Of a stretch of 64,000 nt of DNA, positions 1 through 7,919 are shown one piece after another. The stretch's first letter is position 1. Each line of letters starts with the position of its first letter. The DNA lies in the NCBI GenBank assembly GCA_013298815.1, contig JAAFJF010000007.1, forward strand, positions 1 through 64,000. The letters are read 5' to 3'. The notes below the pieces were generated by a model. That model saw only the letters and a program-made list of their open reading frames with translations, did no database searches and was not told where the DNA came from. Origin of the DNA: Polaromonas sp. Its GTDB lineage: Bacteria; Pseudomonadota; Gammaproteobacteria; Burkholderiales; Burkholderiaceae_C. The translations under genes and the position numbers were made by a program.

Positions 1-620
1 ATAGAAAATAGTAGCGGAGCTTGATTTGTTTCAGAGCTGCTTTTCGCCCCACGGATAGTTAACGCCCAATGATAAATCCTAGCTGCAGTAAGTTGATTTT
101 TAAAGTCATGCTCGTGTTGACCTTTGGCTTCAGGCGATAACTTTGTACCTTCAATATTGTTGTCCTCGTCCATTGATAGTTCAACCAACGGGAAACTGGT
201 GTTTACTCTAGATTCATGATGTAAAAACCCACCAAATGCAGTTTTACAAAACGCTTGGTATTCCCGAGTCTCGCAAATAAACGCATGCCAACAGCTATCC
301 ACCAACTTTGAAGGCATCGCCACTAGCTTTGACGAGCCTGGTGACCGATACACCAAACACACCTCAAAGTACAGCCGTAATTGTTCAAATGCGACCTTGA
401 CTTGTACATCTGTCAAATACGGGTACCGTTGCTGTACCTCTGCATAGCAATTCTCCGGAAAAACATAGACTTTGAGAAAACTGCGCCGTTTTTCTTCCCT
501 CCGATCAAAATAAGCATTGATGCCCTTCAAAAGTAGAAGCACAGCGCTTGTAGAGCCCGCAATCACCAGAACAAAGATTCCAATTGCGGACAAAATGTCT
601 GCGAGTAAAAAAGTTTTCAT
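1..620 (-). CDS. GRDP-like (glycine-rich domain protein-like) protein, 3' part missing
   Basis: The frame is open from the ATG at 618-620 to the window edge, so about 206 residues are seen and the C-terminus is missing. Residues 1-30 hold one membrane segment. The middle carries P-S-K-L-V-D-S-C-W-H followed by Y-x2-F-C and F-G-G-F-L-H-H-E, which resembles the conserved WH...FC...FGxFLHH pattern of the glycine-rich domain-containing protein-like family. Its biochemical role is unknown. An AGGAGG ribosome site lies just before the start, and the start overlaps the stop of the upstream gene as ATGA, so the two are probably translationally coupled. The sequence is AT-richer than the core genes to the right, suggesting accessory DNA. 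Confidence 0.6.
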   Translation of the reverse strand, partial: MKTFLLADILSAIGIFVLVIAGSTSAVLLLLKGINAYFDRREEKRRSFLKVYVFPENCYAEVQQRYPYLTDVQVKVAFEQLRLYFEVCLVYRSPGSSKLVAMPSKLVDSCWHAFICETREYQAFCKTAFGGFLHHESRVNTSFPLVELSMDEDNNIEGTKLSPEAKGQHEHDFKNQLTAARIYHWALTIRGAKSSSETNQAPLLFS

Positions 621-979
621 GCTGCCTCCTTGGTTTGCAGGACACCGGTTCTATAAGAACGCCAGACCGCACTCCCAATGTTGGCGATCATGGAAGTGGC
701 AAGCAAACAAACTGCAATACCTAGGCATTGAATCGCCCACTGGCCAAAAGCGCACAAAATTAAACCATCGACCAGGATAAACAAAACAAAAAAGCTCAAT
801 GACCAAAAGTTGGCTTTTAAGTCTTGGTTCTTTTGCACTTCCAACATGAATGGTGAATATCGTCCATGAGCAGCAAGCTCTTCATTGATCCAATACGTCT
901 CAAGTTTGTTGATTAGTGTTTCGTTTTTGATGCCGTGTATAGCCACAGCCAGCGCTAAGTTTGAGATGGGAGAATTCAT
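617..979 (-). CDS. Small two-helix membrane protein, unknown function
   Basis: This 120-residue protein has two adjacent hydrophobic stretches around residues 58-98 and a short charged tail, so it is probably an inner-membrane hairpin protein. I recognise no family. The start has an AAAGGA site about 7 bases upstream. Its stop codon overlaps the start of the following GRDP-like gene (ATGA), which argues for a real two-gene operon. Confidence 0.55.
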   Translation of the reverse strand: MNSPISNLALAVAIHGIKNETLINKLETYWINEELAAHGRYSPFMLEVQKNQDLKANFWSLSFFVLFILVDGLILCAFGQWAIQCLGIAVCLLATSMIANIGSAVWRSYRTGVLQTKEAA

Positions 980-1177
980 TTTTCATTCCTTTGCTTTTAA
1001 ATGTTGTTGAACTTTTAAAATAGCAAATTGTTTTGCGCGTGCAACTCAAAATTTTTTAAAATCGTTCAAAGACGCTTAAAGAGAATAAAAATTTGAAAAA
1101 TAATTTGAACTGCCAAAATTGATAGGACAAAAAAATCAGCCGAACTAGCTGATTTTTAGATGACATAGGTTTGATCT

Positions 1178-2152
1178 CTAACTGAGCGCTTTGCCCACAG
1201 CTGCCAAACTCGTGAAAAATAGCATGTTAAATACCCAGTACCCAAATGGCCTATCCGATTGATGTATCAATATTGGTTGTGCTTCCAGTTCAACCAAGCG
1301 TCTATGGTTACTTTGATAAGTCTTCACAGAATCAGAAGAGGGTGATAAACGCATCATGTGGTTATGCATTGCATTCGGCGATCTATCTAAACAAAGTTGG
1401 ATTTGTTCAGCCAAGTCGTAAGCATCGTAGCCGCCTTCACCTTCATATGTCGTATTATCAAAAAACGCAGCAGCTTGTTGACGAAAGTAATAAGTCAGCT
1501 CGCTGATATGCAGGTAATTAGGAGGTAGCTGGGCATCCACATTGCCTTCGTTATCGGTAAATACCACCAGAGCTTCTGCATGGACATTGGTTAAGTTGGT
1601 GCGATTCAACAAGTCGTAGAGTTTGTTCTGCGTTTTAAGCAATGGAGCAGGGCGGTCATTGGATGGGTGTTGACTGCTGTTGTCGCTAATATTGATACCG
1701 CTTTTATTACTTACCTTGCTCAACAGATGAGGTTGGTCGTACTTGGCTGCCCATATACCTCGCCAGTCTTTTACTTCAATTACAAAGATACCAATTTCGC
1801 TTGCAATAAGTAAATCGATCTCCTTAGAGTACTTGTCGTTTCCTATAGGTAACAGGATCGCATGAGGGCAGCTGAGTTGACGGTTAGAAATGCATTCAAT
1901 CTTTAGTGATTGAAATATCGATAAAACGGCGTGATAAACCGCATCTTCCCCTTTTTTGCCTTTGCCAGAGTTAAGAATTTTGTGATTTGCAGCACGAAGT
2001 GAATCAATGTCAGTTTTCCTGATCGCGTTGGCTTCTAAGATTTTTTTGGCTACTTGGTTGTTGGCAAATACATGCCATGCCAGCACGAAAAGGCAAAAAA
2101 GTATTGCTGCAGATAAGCTGTACTGAAAGTTAATGAGTGAAAAATATTGCAT
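1178..2152 (-). CDS. NERD (nuclease-related domain) membrane protein
   Basis: The 324-residue protein has an N-terminal membrane segment (about residues 8-30), then a NERD-type domain starting near G-K-G-K-K-G-E-D-A-V-Y. The putative catalytic residues of the PD-(D/E)XK-like fold are visible as K-E-I-D-L-L and, about 15 residues later, V-I-E-V-K-D-W. A second hydrophobic stretch sits at the C-terminus. NERD proteins are thought to act in DNA processing or defence-like functions, but the substrate here is unknown. The gene stands alone on the minus strand in the same accessory segment as the two genes before it. Confidence 0.7.
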   Translation of the reverse strand: MQYFSLINFQYSLSAAILFCLFVLAWHVFANNQVAKKILEANAIRKTDIDSLRAANHKILNSGKGKKGEDAVYHAVLSIFQSLKIECISNRQLSCPHAILLPIGNDKYSKEIDLLIASEIGIFVIEVKDWRGIWAAKYDQPHLLSKVSNKSGINISDNSSQHPSNDRPAPLLKTQNKLYDLLNRTNLTNVHAEALVVFTDNEGNVDAQLPPNYLHISELTYYFRQQAAAFFDNTTYEGEGGYDAYDLAEQIQLCLDRSPNAMHNHMMRLSPSSDSVKTYQSNHRRLVELEAQPILIHQSDRPFGYWVFNMLFFTSLAAVGKALS

Positions 2153-2261
2153 GCTGCATCCCCTGAAGTTATTGATTCTTCAAAGTAGCACTAAGAAAGT
2201 GCTGCGCAACTTAATTTCAAGTCTTGCACGCTACTAAGTCCACACAGCCACCTCAGACTAA

Positions 2262-2411
2262 AGATTTAGGCAAACCCCGATTTGGATAGGCAACGTTGAC
2301 AGTCCGAATGCTATTGCACCAGATCACCCGTGGGTATTGGATATGCAGGCGCTTAGAAAAAAAGCATTAGATGCCTATGAAAATTGGCGAAGTATCTGCG
2401 AGTTTCCGTAA
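2262..2411 (+). pseudogene. Possible remnant of a coding sequence (C-terminal about 49 codons)
   Basis: An open frame without an early start codon runs from 2262 to the TAA at 2409-2411. It encodes a protein-like peptide that includes D-S-P-N-A-I-A-P-D-H-P-W and A-Y-E-N-W-R-S. Composition looks coding, but there is no ribosome site and upstream stops close the frame. I do not recognise the family. It may be the tail of a gene cut by a rearrangement, or chance. The rest of 2153-2626 shows only the tRNA-like end and terminator listed separately. Confidence 0.25.
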
Positions 2412-2530
2412 GCAATAAGTATTTCCAACAACACCAAGTCAAAGCAATGACAAGTCTGTAGCTGTTTATGGTATTTCAGATGGTATTTTTAATGCAAACT
2501 ATTGATTTATATAAGTAAATTGCAGACGCC

Positions 2531-2540
2531 TTCTCCGCCA
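2531..2540 (+). other. tRNA-Ser-like 3' end, possible attachment-site remnant
   Basis: TTCTCCGCCA looks like the 3' acceptor end of a bacterial tRNA-Ser. No T-loop or other tRNA parts precede it, so it is not a tRNA gene. It lies directly before a strong terminator, as a real tRNA 3' end would, and separates AT-rich accessory genes on the left from core-like genes on the right. This could be the distal att repeat of an element integrated in a tRNA-Ser gene beyond the left edge. Ten bases is too little to be sure. Confidence 0.25.
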
Positions 2541-2560
2541 ATTTTAATTGGCTAAAAATT

Positions 2561-2598
2561 AAAGCCTTGTAACTCAATCGGTTACAAGGCTTTTTTCA
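2561..2598. terminator. Strong intrinsic terminator
   Basis: A perfect 13-bp stem (AAAGCCTTGTAAC paired with GTTACAAGGCTTT) with a 7-base loop is followed by a T run on the plus strand. It can also act for the minus-strand lipocalin gene, whose stop lies 29 bases away. Confidence 0.85.
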
Positions 2599-2626
2599 TG
2601 TGAATTTCATGAAATTTGCGGTAAAT

Positions 2627-3175
2627 TTACGGACTCATCTCAAAAGCAGAGCGGTCATAACCCAAGGAAACTGCTCGGTCTAAGATTTGATTCAAAGTTG
2701 CAGGATCTAGTTTTGTATCACGCGCTAGCACCCAACCAAAGGTGCGTTTGGGCTCACCGACCAGCACCCATTTGTAGTCAGTGTCTAGCGCCAGCACCCA
2801 GTAGTTGCCATAAAAAGGGCGGAAGAAGCTAACGCGTAGTTTGGCGTTGTTGCTGCCTTCTACGATTTTGGCAACGCCGATGGCTTCGGTCGTTTTGCCA
2901 GCTGCATCTTTGCACTGGTTTTGCACTCGCAGATCTTTTCCATCTAGTGTGTAGGTGGCCTTGGTGTCAGATGCGCAACCTCCTTGAAAGCTGTTGGGAA
3001 TCCAAGCGACTTGGTGCCAAGTACCTAGATACTTAGCAACTTCGACGTTTGCGACGACGGGTAGGTGCGCTAAATTTGCTTCATTTGAGGTGCTGCAAGC
3101 TGCTAGCAGGGTGGCAAGGCCAACTGAAACGGCTACGGCAGTTGTTTTGTAATTTAAACGATTTAGTTTTTTCAT
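2627..3175 (-). CDS. blc: Outer-membrane lipocalin lipoprotein (Blc-like)
   Basis: The 182-residue protein starts with a lipoprotein signal peptide ending in the lipobox L-L-A-A-C (Cys about 27). The lipocalin signature K-Y-L-G-T-W-H-Q-V-A begins near residue 49, and the third conserved region is seen as Y-K-W-V-L-V-G-E-P. Length and order fit bacterial Blc lipocalins, which bind lipids such as lysophospholipids at the outer membrane. It is a single-gene unit with a terminator downstream. Confidence 0.88.
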   Translation of the reverse strand: MKKLNRLNYKTTAVAVSVGLATLLAACSTSNEANLAHLPVVANVEVAKYLGTWHQVAWIPNSFQGGCASDTKATYTLDGKDLRVQNQCKDAAGKTTEAIGVAKIVEGSNNAKLRVSFFRPFYGNYWVLALDTDYKWVLVGEPKRTFGWVLARDTKLDPATLNQILDRAVSLGYDRSAFEMSP

Positions 3176-3220
3176 AACTGCATCGTATACTAAATTCGAA
3201 TGTGGCGAACTATGTAGAGT

Positions 3221-4024
3221 TCAAGACGAGCAGTTGGCTGACACGGCTTGTATTGTTTTGCCAGTTTTGGGATCAAAAACCACCAAATTGACCTGCCTTT
3301 CGTGGCCAGGCGTGGCTGATACGCCTCGAAAACTCAGCTTTTGCGGTGATGCTGCGCTGTATTCGCCCACAGGGGTGTATTGTCTGACAACAAAATCATG
3401 TAGCAGCGTCTCGCCGCTATTTTCACCCGCTTTGACCTTGGTAACATGGCCGTGCTCGGTGATGGTCCAATACGCTGACCATGCGCCTGAAGGTGAATTT
3501 GTCCCCGAAGCTGGGCTGACAATGGCTTCAAACTGGTCCGCCCCTATTTGGTTTAGGCTGATTGAACTTGACGCAATTGCTTTTGAAGCGGGGACAACAG
3601 AACTGAGAGGTCCAATTCCGCCCCAGCCACGCCAATCGCCGCCGTTCAACACCATTTGCGGCGTGTAAATGCCGTTTTGCTTGTTCCACGCAGAAACCTG
3701 ACGCTGCCGATTCGTGTGGGCCGCCGTGGCAAAACGGTCTGGCCAGCCAATGTAGTCCCAATAATTGACGTGGAAAGCTTGAATGACCGCTGGATTAGCG
3801 CTTGAATTGGATACGGTTTTTGCTTTCAAAGTATTCAGCCATTTCTCCGCTGGTGGGCACGAGCTGCAACCTTCAGAAGTGTAAAGCTCAACAACTGGGG
3901 TGATATTGACGTTAGATGCTGCTTTACATGCCGTAGAGGCACTAAATTGAGCTATAGCCGACGTATTTACTGACTGAATAGCTATTAAAAATATAGCAAA
4001 TTTGAAATTATTGATAAACCGCAT
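3221..4024 (-). CDS. DUF1223 thioredoxin-fold secreted protein
   Basis: The 267-residue protein has the DUF1223 start V-V-E-L-Y-T-S-E-G-C-S-S-C-P-P, with a CxxC pair in a thioredoxin-like position, and the later Y-W-D-Y-I-G-W motif. It is probably periplasmic and its reaction is unknown. The Sec signal peptide (about residues 1-26, cleavage after S-A-I-A) is encoded almost entirely by a copy of the dispersed 60-bp repeat; the repeat supplies the hydrophobic core and the AxA-like site. The rest of the protein shows no repeat sequence. Confidence 0.85.
   Translation of the reverse strand: MRFINNFKFAIFLIAIQSVNTSAIAQFSASTACKAASNVNITPVVELYTSEGCSSCPPAEKWLNTLKAKTVSNSSANPAVIQAFHVNYWDYIGWPDRFATAAHTNRQRQVSAWNKQNGIYTPQMVLNGGDWRGWGGIGPLSSVVPASKAIASSSISLNQIGADQFEAIVSPASGTNSPSGAWSAYWTITEHGHVTKVKAGENSGETLLHDFVVRQYTPVGEYSAASPQKLSFRGVSATPGHERQVNLVVFDPKTGKTIQAVSANCSS
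3941..4003 (-). repeat. Dispersed two-hairpin repeat, copy 1 (in the DUF1223 signal peptide)
   Basis: In gene orientation it reads TTTGCTATATTTTTAATAGC, then CAGTAAATACG and CGGCTATAG, matching the intergenic copies near 20.5 and 21.9 kb. It lies in frame and codes for residues 8-28, including F-A-I-F-L-I-A-I and S-A-I-A. Confidence 0.85.
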
Positions 4025-4114
4025 GGCAAACTCTTTCTACAAGTATTGCCAGTTGGTCGTTGCAGCACTGCAGGTTCTTACAGCATCGTTGGTGTAAGTA
4101 GTTTAAACATTACC

Positions 4115-5263
4115 TCACCAAACGTCCGACCTAATCAACGGCTCCCACTTGCCTGCACCTAGGCTGTAGATGGCAATGGCGCCATAACGTTGCTCGCCAG
4201 TTTCATCAAACCGGTAAGAACCGGTGACAGGTGCGTAAATATCCATCTTGCGAAGTGCTGCTGTGATGTCCGCTGGTTTGACCGATTCCGCACGCTTGAT
4301 AGCAGCTGCAATGGCATAAGTGGCATCGTAGGTGTAATGACCGGCGTATTCGGGCTCTTTTTTATAGGCGGCGCGGTACTTGGCTAAGAATTCTTTGCCT
4401 GCCGCAAATTCTTCTGCCTCTAAAATAGGAGAACTTGCGTAGATGCCTGTAACTTCACCAGCAGACTTGAACATCAGCGTGGTCTTTAGCGTATCGCCAC
4501 CTAAAATTTTGATTTTTGTGTAGTCGATCTTTTTCAAAGCACCAATCAGCGCTATAACCTGAAAATCACTCTGTGTGGTGATGAAAACCTCAACTTTACC
4601 GTCTTTTAGTTTTTGTGCCAATCCTTCTAACGCCACGGTATCTTTGTCAAAAGACTCGCTAAACACAACATCTTTTTTTGCTAGTTTGAGCTGTGCCAAC
4701 GCACCATCGGCTAAACCTTTGCTGTAGGTGGTGCCGTCGTCGGCAACAGCATATTTGCTGGCATTCAGTTGGTTCACTGCATAGCTGCCTATCGCTTTGG
4801 CTTGCAAAATATCGTTACCCACCAGCCTGAGCGTGGTCGGAAAGCCCAAAGCGGTGAATTTTGGGTTAGTAGATATAGCTAATTGCGCAATGCTTTTTTC
4901 AGCATAAATAGGCGCGGCTGCAATGCTGACGCCAGAGTTTAAGTGTCCTACCACCGCAACGACACCTGCTTCAACCAGCTGCTTGGCAACCGTTACGCCC
5001 GTTTGTGGGTTTGCGCGGTCATCAACAGCCACCAATTCCAGGGTCACTGATTTGCCTTTGACCTTGAATCCGGCTTTGTTAATCTCATCAACAGCGAGCT
5101 TGACGCCGTTGAGCAAGTCCTGTCCTTGACCCGCTTTGTTGCCCGTCAACGGCTGAGCTGCACCAATTTTGATCACGTCGGGGATGCTGTTGCTGCAGCC
5201 AACTAAGCCGCTTGTAATTGCTAATGCCAAGATACTGTGGCTCAGTAAGTGTTTCAATGCCAT
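4115..5263 (-). CDS. ABC transporter substrate-binding lipoprotein, branched-chain amino-acid type (LivJ-like)
   Basis: The 382-residue protein has a lipobox L-V-G-C at residues 20-23 and the type-1 periplasmic binding fold from I-K-I-G-A-A-Q-P-L-T-G onward. The conserved segments V-D-D-R-A-N-P and V-V-A-V-V-G-H-L-N-S-G are present. It binds small ligands, typically branched-chain amino acids or other amino acids or amides. No permease or ATPase gene lies nearby, so it either serves a transporter elsewhere or is an orphan sensor. The neighbours argP and dadA make an amino-acid ligand plausible. Confidence 0.85.
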   Translation of the reverse strand: MALKHLLSHSILALAITSGLVGCSNSIPDVIKIGAAQPLTGNKAGQGQDLLNGVKLAVDEINKAGFKVKGKSVTLELVAVDDRANPQTGVTVAKQLVEAGVVAVVGHLNSGVSIAAAPIYAEKSIAQLAISTNPKFTALGFPTTLRLVGNDILQAKAIGSYAVNQLNASKYAVADDGTTYSKGLADGALAQLKLAKKDVVFSESFDKDTVALEGLAQKLKDGKVEVFITTQSDFQVIALIGALKKIDYTKIKILGGDTLKTTLMFKSAGEVTGIYASSPILEAEEFAAGKEFLAKYRAAYKKEPEYAGHYTYDATYAIAAAIKRAESVKPADITAALRKMDIYAPVTGSYRFDETGEQRYGAIAIYSLGAGKWEPLIRSDVW

Positions 5264-5458
5264 TGAGATTCTCCAATTGTTCGCGCAAACATCGACAAAA
5301 ATGTGTCATAAAAGTTGCTGCTGAACTGTAAGCAGTTCGTTACAACTGGCCCTCTGGTGCAAACCCTAGTATTTGAAGCTTTTATGGCATATTCAAATGA
5401 GTAATATGCATAGCCTCTTAAAATGTGGCTGAAACCCTTGTTTTAAATACAGCTTCAG

Positions 5459-6373
5459 CTATTCTTTTAGAAGCGATACGTTTGCAGCATCTAACAGTGC
5501 AGTTGTTAAGGCATCCAAAACGTCTGATTCCAAATTCCAGCAATGCCAATACAGCTGAATAGGCAATACCTTGTTGGGTGCAATGTTGATCAATCTACCC
5601 GCCGCGATGTGTTCTCTTGCAATCAGCTCTGGCAGAACACTAGCACCCCAGCCGGCTAGCGCGGCGCGCACTTGGCCCTCAGAGCTGGGTACAAAGACTT
5701 GGTTTAGCGCAACCCGCTTAAGCCCGAAAACATGGTTGACAAACTCACCCTGCATATCGTCTTTGCGGTTGAACGCGACAAAGGGTGTGGCGCGAAAGTT
5801 ATAGGCGGTCATGCCTTCGGGGTAATGTTTCGCGGCGTAGGTGGGTTCGGCCACGGCGATGTAGTTCATCGCACCCAATGGTACAACTTTGCAGCCGCGC
5901 AAAGCCAGTTTCAAGGTGGTGACGCAGCCCAGCACTTGACCGCTGCGTAGCCATTCTTGGGTGAAATCTTGGTCGTCGGTGATGATTTCTAGTGGCAAGC
6001 CCTCGGTTGCCAGTTTGTTTAGCGCACCCAACACCCAAGTGGCGATGCTGTCGGCGTTGATGGCGATGGAAATGCGCTCCTCCTCGCGTGAGCCACCTAG
6101 CGAACTGGGCGCAAGTTCTTTCAGATCCCGCTCCAAATCCGCCCGTAAAAGCCGTATCATTTTGGTGTGCTTCAACAGCAATTGCCCCGCTTGGGTAGCT
6201 TTTAGCGGGCGGCTGCGAACGATCAAGACCGTTCCCACTTGCGCCTCCAAAGCTCGCAAACGTTGGGACACAGCAGATTGGGTGATGGATAAACGCTGAG
6301 CTGCACGCTCAAAACCGCCTTCTTCGACGATGGCCGCTAGGCATTCGAGGGCATCTGGGTCAAATGTGCTCAT
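5459..6373 (-). CDS. argP: LysR-type regulator ArgP (IciA)
   Basis: The 304-residue protein has an N-terminal winged helix (F-E-R-A-A-Q-R-L-S-I-T-Q-S-A-V-S-Q-R-L-R, residues 21-40) and a LysR effector domain. Its opening, D-P-D-A-L-E-C-L-A-A-I-V-E-E-G-G-F, is characteristic of ArgP, which senses lysine and arginine and controls genes such as argO. It is divergent from dadA across 152 bases, so it may control dadA and itself; that is inference from position. Confidence 0.85.
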   Translation of the reverse strand: MSTFDPDALECLAAIVEEGGFERAAQRLSITQSAVSQRLRALEAQVGTVLIVRSRPLKATQAGQLLLKHTKMIRLLRADLERDLKELAPSSLGGSREEERISIAINADSIATWVLGALNKLATEGLPLEIITDDQDFTQEWLRSGQVLGCVTTLKLALRGCKVVPLGAMNYIAVAEPTYAAKHYPEGMTAYNFRATPFVAFNRKDDMQGEFVNHVFGLKRVALNQVFVPSSEGQVRAALAGWGASVLPELIAREHIAAGRLINIAPNKVLPIQLYWHCWNLESDVLDALTTALLDAANVSLLKE

Positions 6374-6525
6374 GTTTTGTCTCTTTCTTTGGTTTTGTAT
6401 TGAGATGTTTAGAATATTCTTCTATTAGTAATCTTGATATTTTTGCTGATAGTTTAATCAAGCTTCTATTCGTTGGCAACTTGATGCACACTTGTATCAG
6501 TTAAAACGACAGGGTATAAAAAAGT

Positions 6526-7917
6526 ATGAAAGTCATAGTTTTAGGCGCAGGCATTATCGGCATCAGCACCGCTTGGCATTTGCTGGAACTGGGTCATGAT
6601 GTGACTGTGGTTGACCGCCAACCGGCTGCAGCGCTTGAGACCAGCTTTGCGAACGCAGGGCAAATATCGGTCAGCTACTGTGAGCCTTGGGCCAACAAAG
6701 ACGCACCACTCAAAGCTTTGAAATGGATGTTCAGCAAAGAAGCACCGCTGTTGTTTAGGCCGCAGTGGCCCACGTTTGGCCCGAGCGCCAAGTTCGGCGG
6801 CGGCTGGCAGCAATGGCGCTGGGGCATGCAGTTTTTGGGGCAGTGCAACGACGCTGCGTTTGAACGAAATGTGCAGCAAATCGTCGCCCTGGGCGCCTAC
6901 AGCCACCTCGCGCTGAAAGATATTGTTGACGCTACCAATATTGACTACAACCGGCTACAGCAGGGCATTGCCCACTATTTCACCGACCAACACGCTTTAG
7001 ATGCAGCGGGTGAAGCCGCTTTGCTGATGCAAAAATATGGTGTTAGTCGACAAGTCATGGGACGAGATGCGATTTTGACCATCGAGCCTGCTTTGAAGTC
7101 GTTTGCTGCCCACATCGTAGGGGGCACATACACTGCGAGTGACGAAAGCGGCGACGCACGTGTTTTTACGCAAAAACTAGCGCGACTTTGCGAAGCAAAA
7201 GGTGCTGAGTTTTTGTATGGGCATGAAGTCTTGGCGTTGAATAAGTCAAATAATACTATCAAATCTATAGCTGTTAAGGCAGTAAATGCGGGGTCTAGAT
7301 GCCAAAATAGGGGTATAAATAGCTATGAAACTGACGAATTTGAGGCTAAAACCCTCATGGCAGACGCCTTTGTCGTGGCTTGTGGCTCTTTTACAGCGCC
7401 ATTGTTACGTACTGTTGGTGTCGATGTACCTATTTACCCAGGCAAAGGCTACAGCGCCACTTTCAAGATTTTGAAACCGGAGCTGGCTCCCAATGTGTCC
7501 GTGATTGATGATCAAGCCAAGTGCGCCATTACCCGCTTGGGCGACCAATTGCGCGTTGCGGGAACAATTGAAATCGGCGCTTTCGACAACACGATTAGCT
7601 CAAACCTTTCGCAAATACGCTGTCGCATGCTGACCAAAAGGGTTGAGGCCGTATTGCCAGGTGTGTGCGATACCCGAAGCATGGAGGAGGGCGGCTCGCC
7701 CAATTACTGGTCAGGTTTACGCCCAGCTACGCCGACTAATATACCTATCATTGGCAAAACTAGCGTCGACAAGCTATGGGTCAACGCTGGTCACGGCACG
7801 CTGGGGTGGACGCATGGCGCAGGCTCTGGCAAAGCAATTGCACAGCTGATAGATGGGCAAATGCCCGTGATTGCACAGAGCAAAGCAGGCTATCCGTTCA
7901 AGTTTTACGGTTTTTAA
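6526..7917 (+). CDS. dadA: D-amino acid dehydrogenase, small subunit type (DadA)
   Basis: The 463-residue flavoprotein opens with the FAD-binding motif G-A-G-I-I-G-I-S-T-A-W-H (residues 7-18) and ends with the family motif around N-A-G-H-G-T-L-G-W-T. It oxidises D-amino acids, mainly D-alanine, to 2-oxo acids, passing electrons to the respiratory chain at the inner membrane. It is about 30 residues longer than the usual form. The excess coincides with a copy of the dispersed repeat read in frame at about residues 242-263, just before V-V-A-C-G-S-F. Its stop lies only 2 bases from the convergent Sel1 gene, with no terminator between. Confidence 0.9.
   Translation: MKVIVLGAGIIGISTAWHLLELGHDVTVVDRQPAAALETSFANAGQISVSYCEPWANKDAPLKALKWMFSKEAPLLFRPQWPTFGPSAKFGGGWQQWRWGMQFLGQCNDAAFERNVQQIVALGAYSHLALKDIVDATNIDYNRLQQGIAHYFTDQHALDAAGEAALLMQKYGVSRQVMGRDAILTIEPALKSFAAHIVGGTYTASDESGDARVFTQKLARLCEAKGAEFLYGHEVLALNKSNNTIKSIAVKAVNAGSRCQNRGINSYETDEFEAKTLMADAFVVACGSFTAPLLRTVGVDVPIYPGKGYSATFKILKPELAPNVSVIDDQAKCAITRLGDQLRVAGTIEIGAFDNTISSNLSQIRCRMLTKRVEAVLPGVCDTRSMEEGGSPNYWSGLRPATPTNIPIIGKTSVDKLWVNAGHGTLGWTHGAGSGKAIAQLIDGQMPVIAQSKAGYPFKFYGF
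7250..7315 (+). repeat. Dispersed repeat, copy 2 (inside dadA)
   Basis: ATAGCTGTTAAGGCAGTAAA and TCTAGATGCCAAAATAGGGG match the repeat in the same frame as copies 1, 9 and 16, giving I-A-V-K-A-V-N-A. The reading frame is kept. Confidence 0.75.
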
Positions 7918-7919
7918 GT

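Noticed and set aside
2510-2540. A complete tRNA gene near 2.5 kb
   Set aside because: Only the acceptor-like 3' end is present; no T-loop, anticodon or D-loop sequence precedes it.
3234-3668. Long plus-strand frame opposite the DUF1223 gene
   Set aside because: Antisense shadow of a recognised gene with no start signals; the same holds for the long frames opposite tex, mcm, pccB and pccA.
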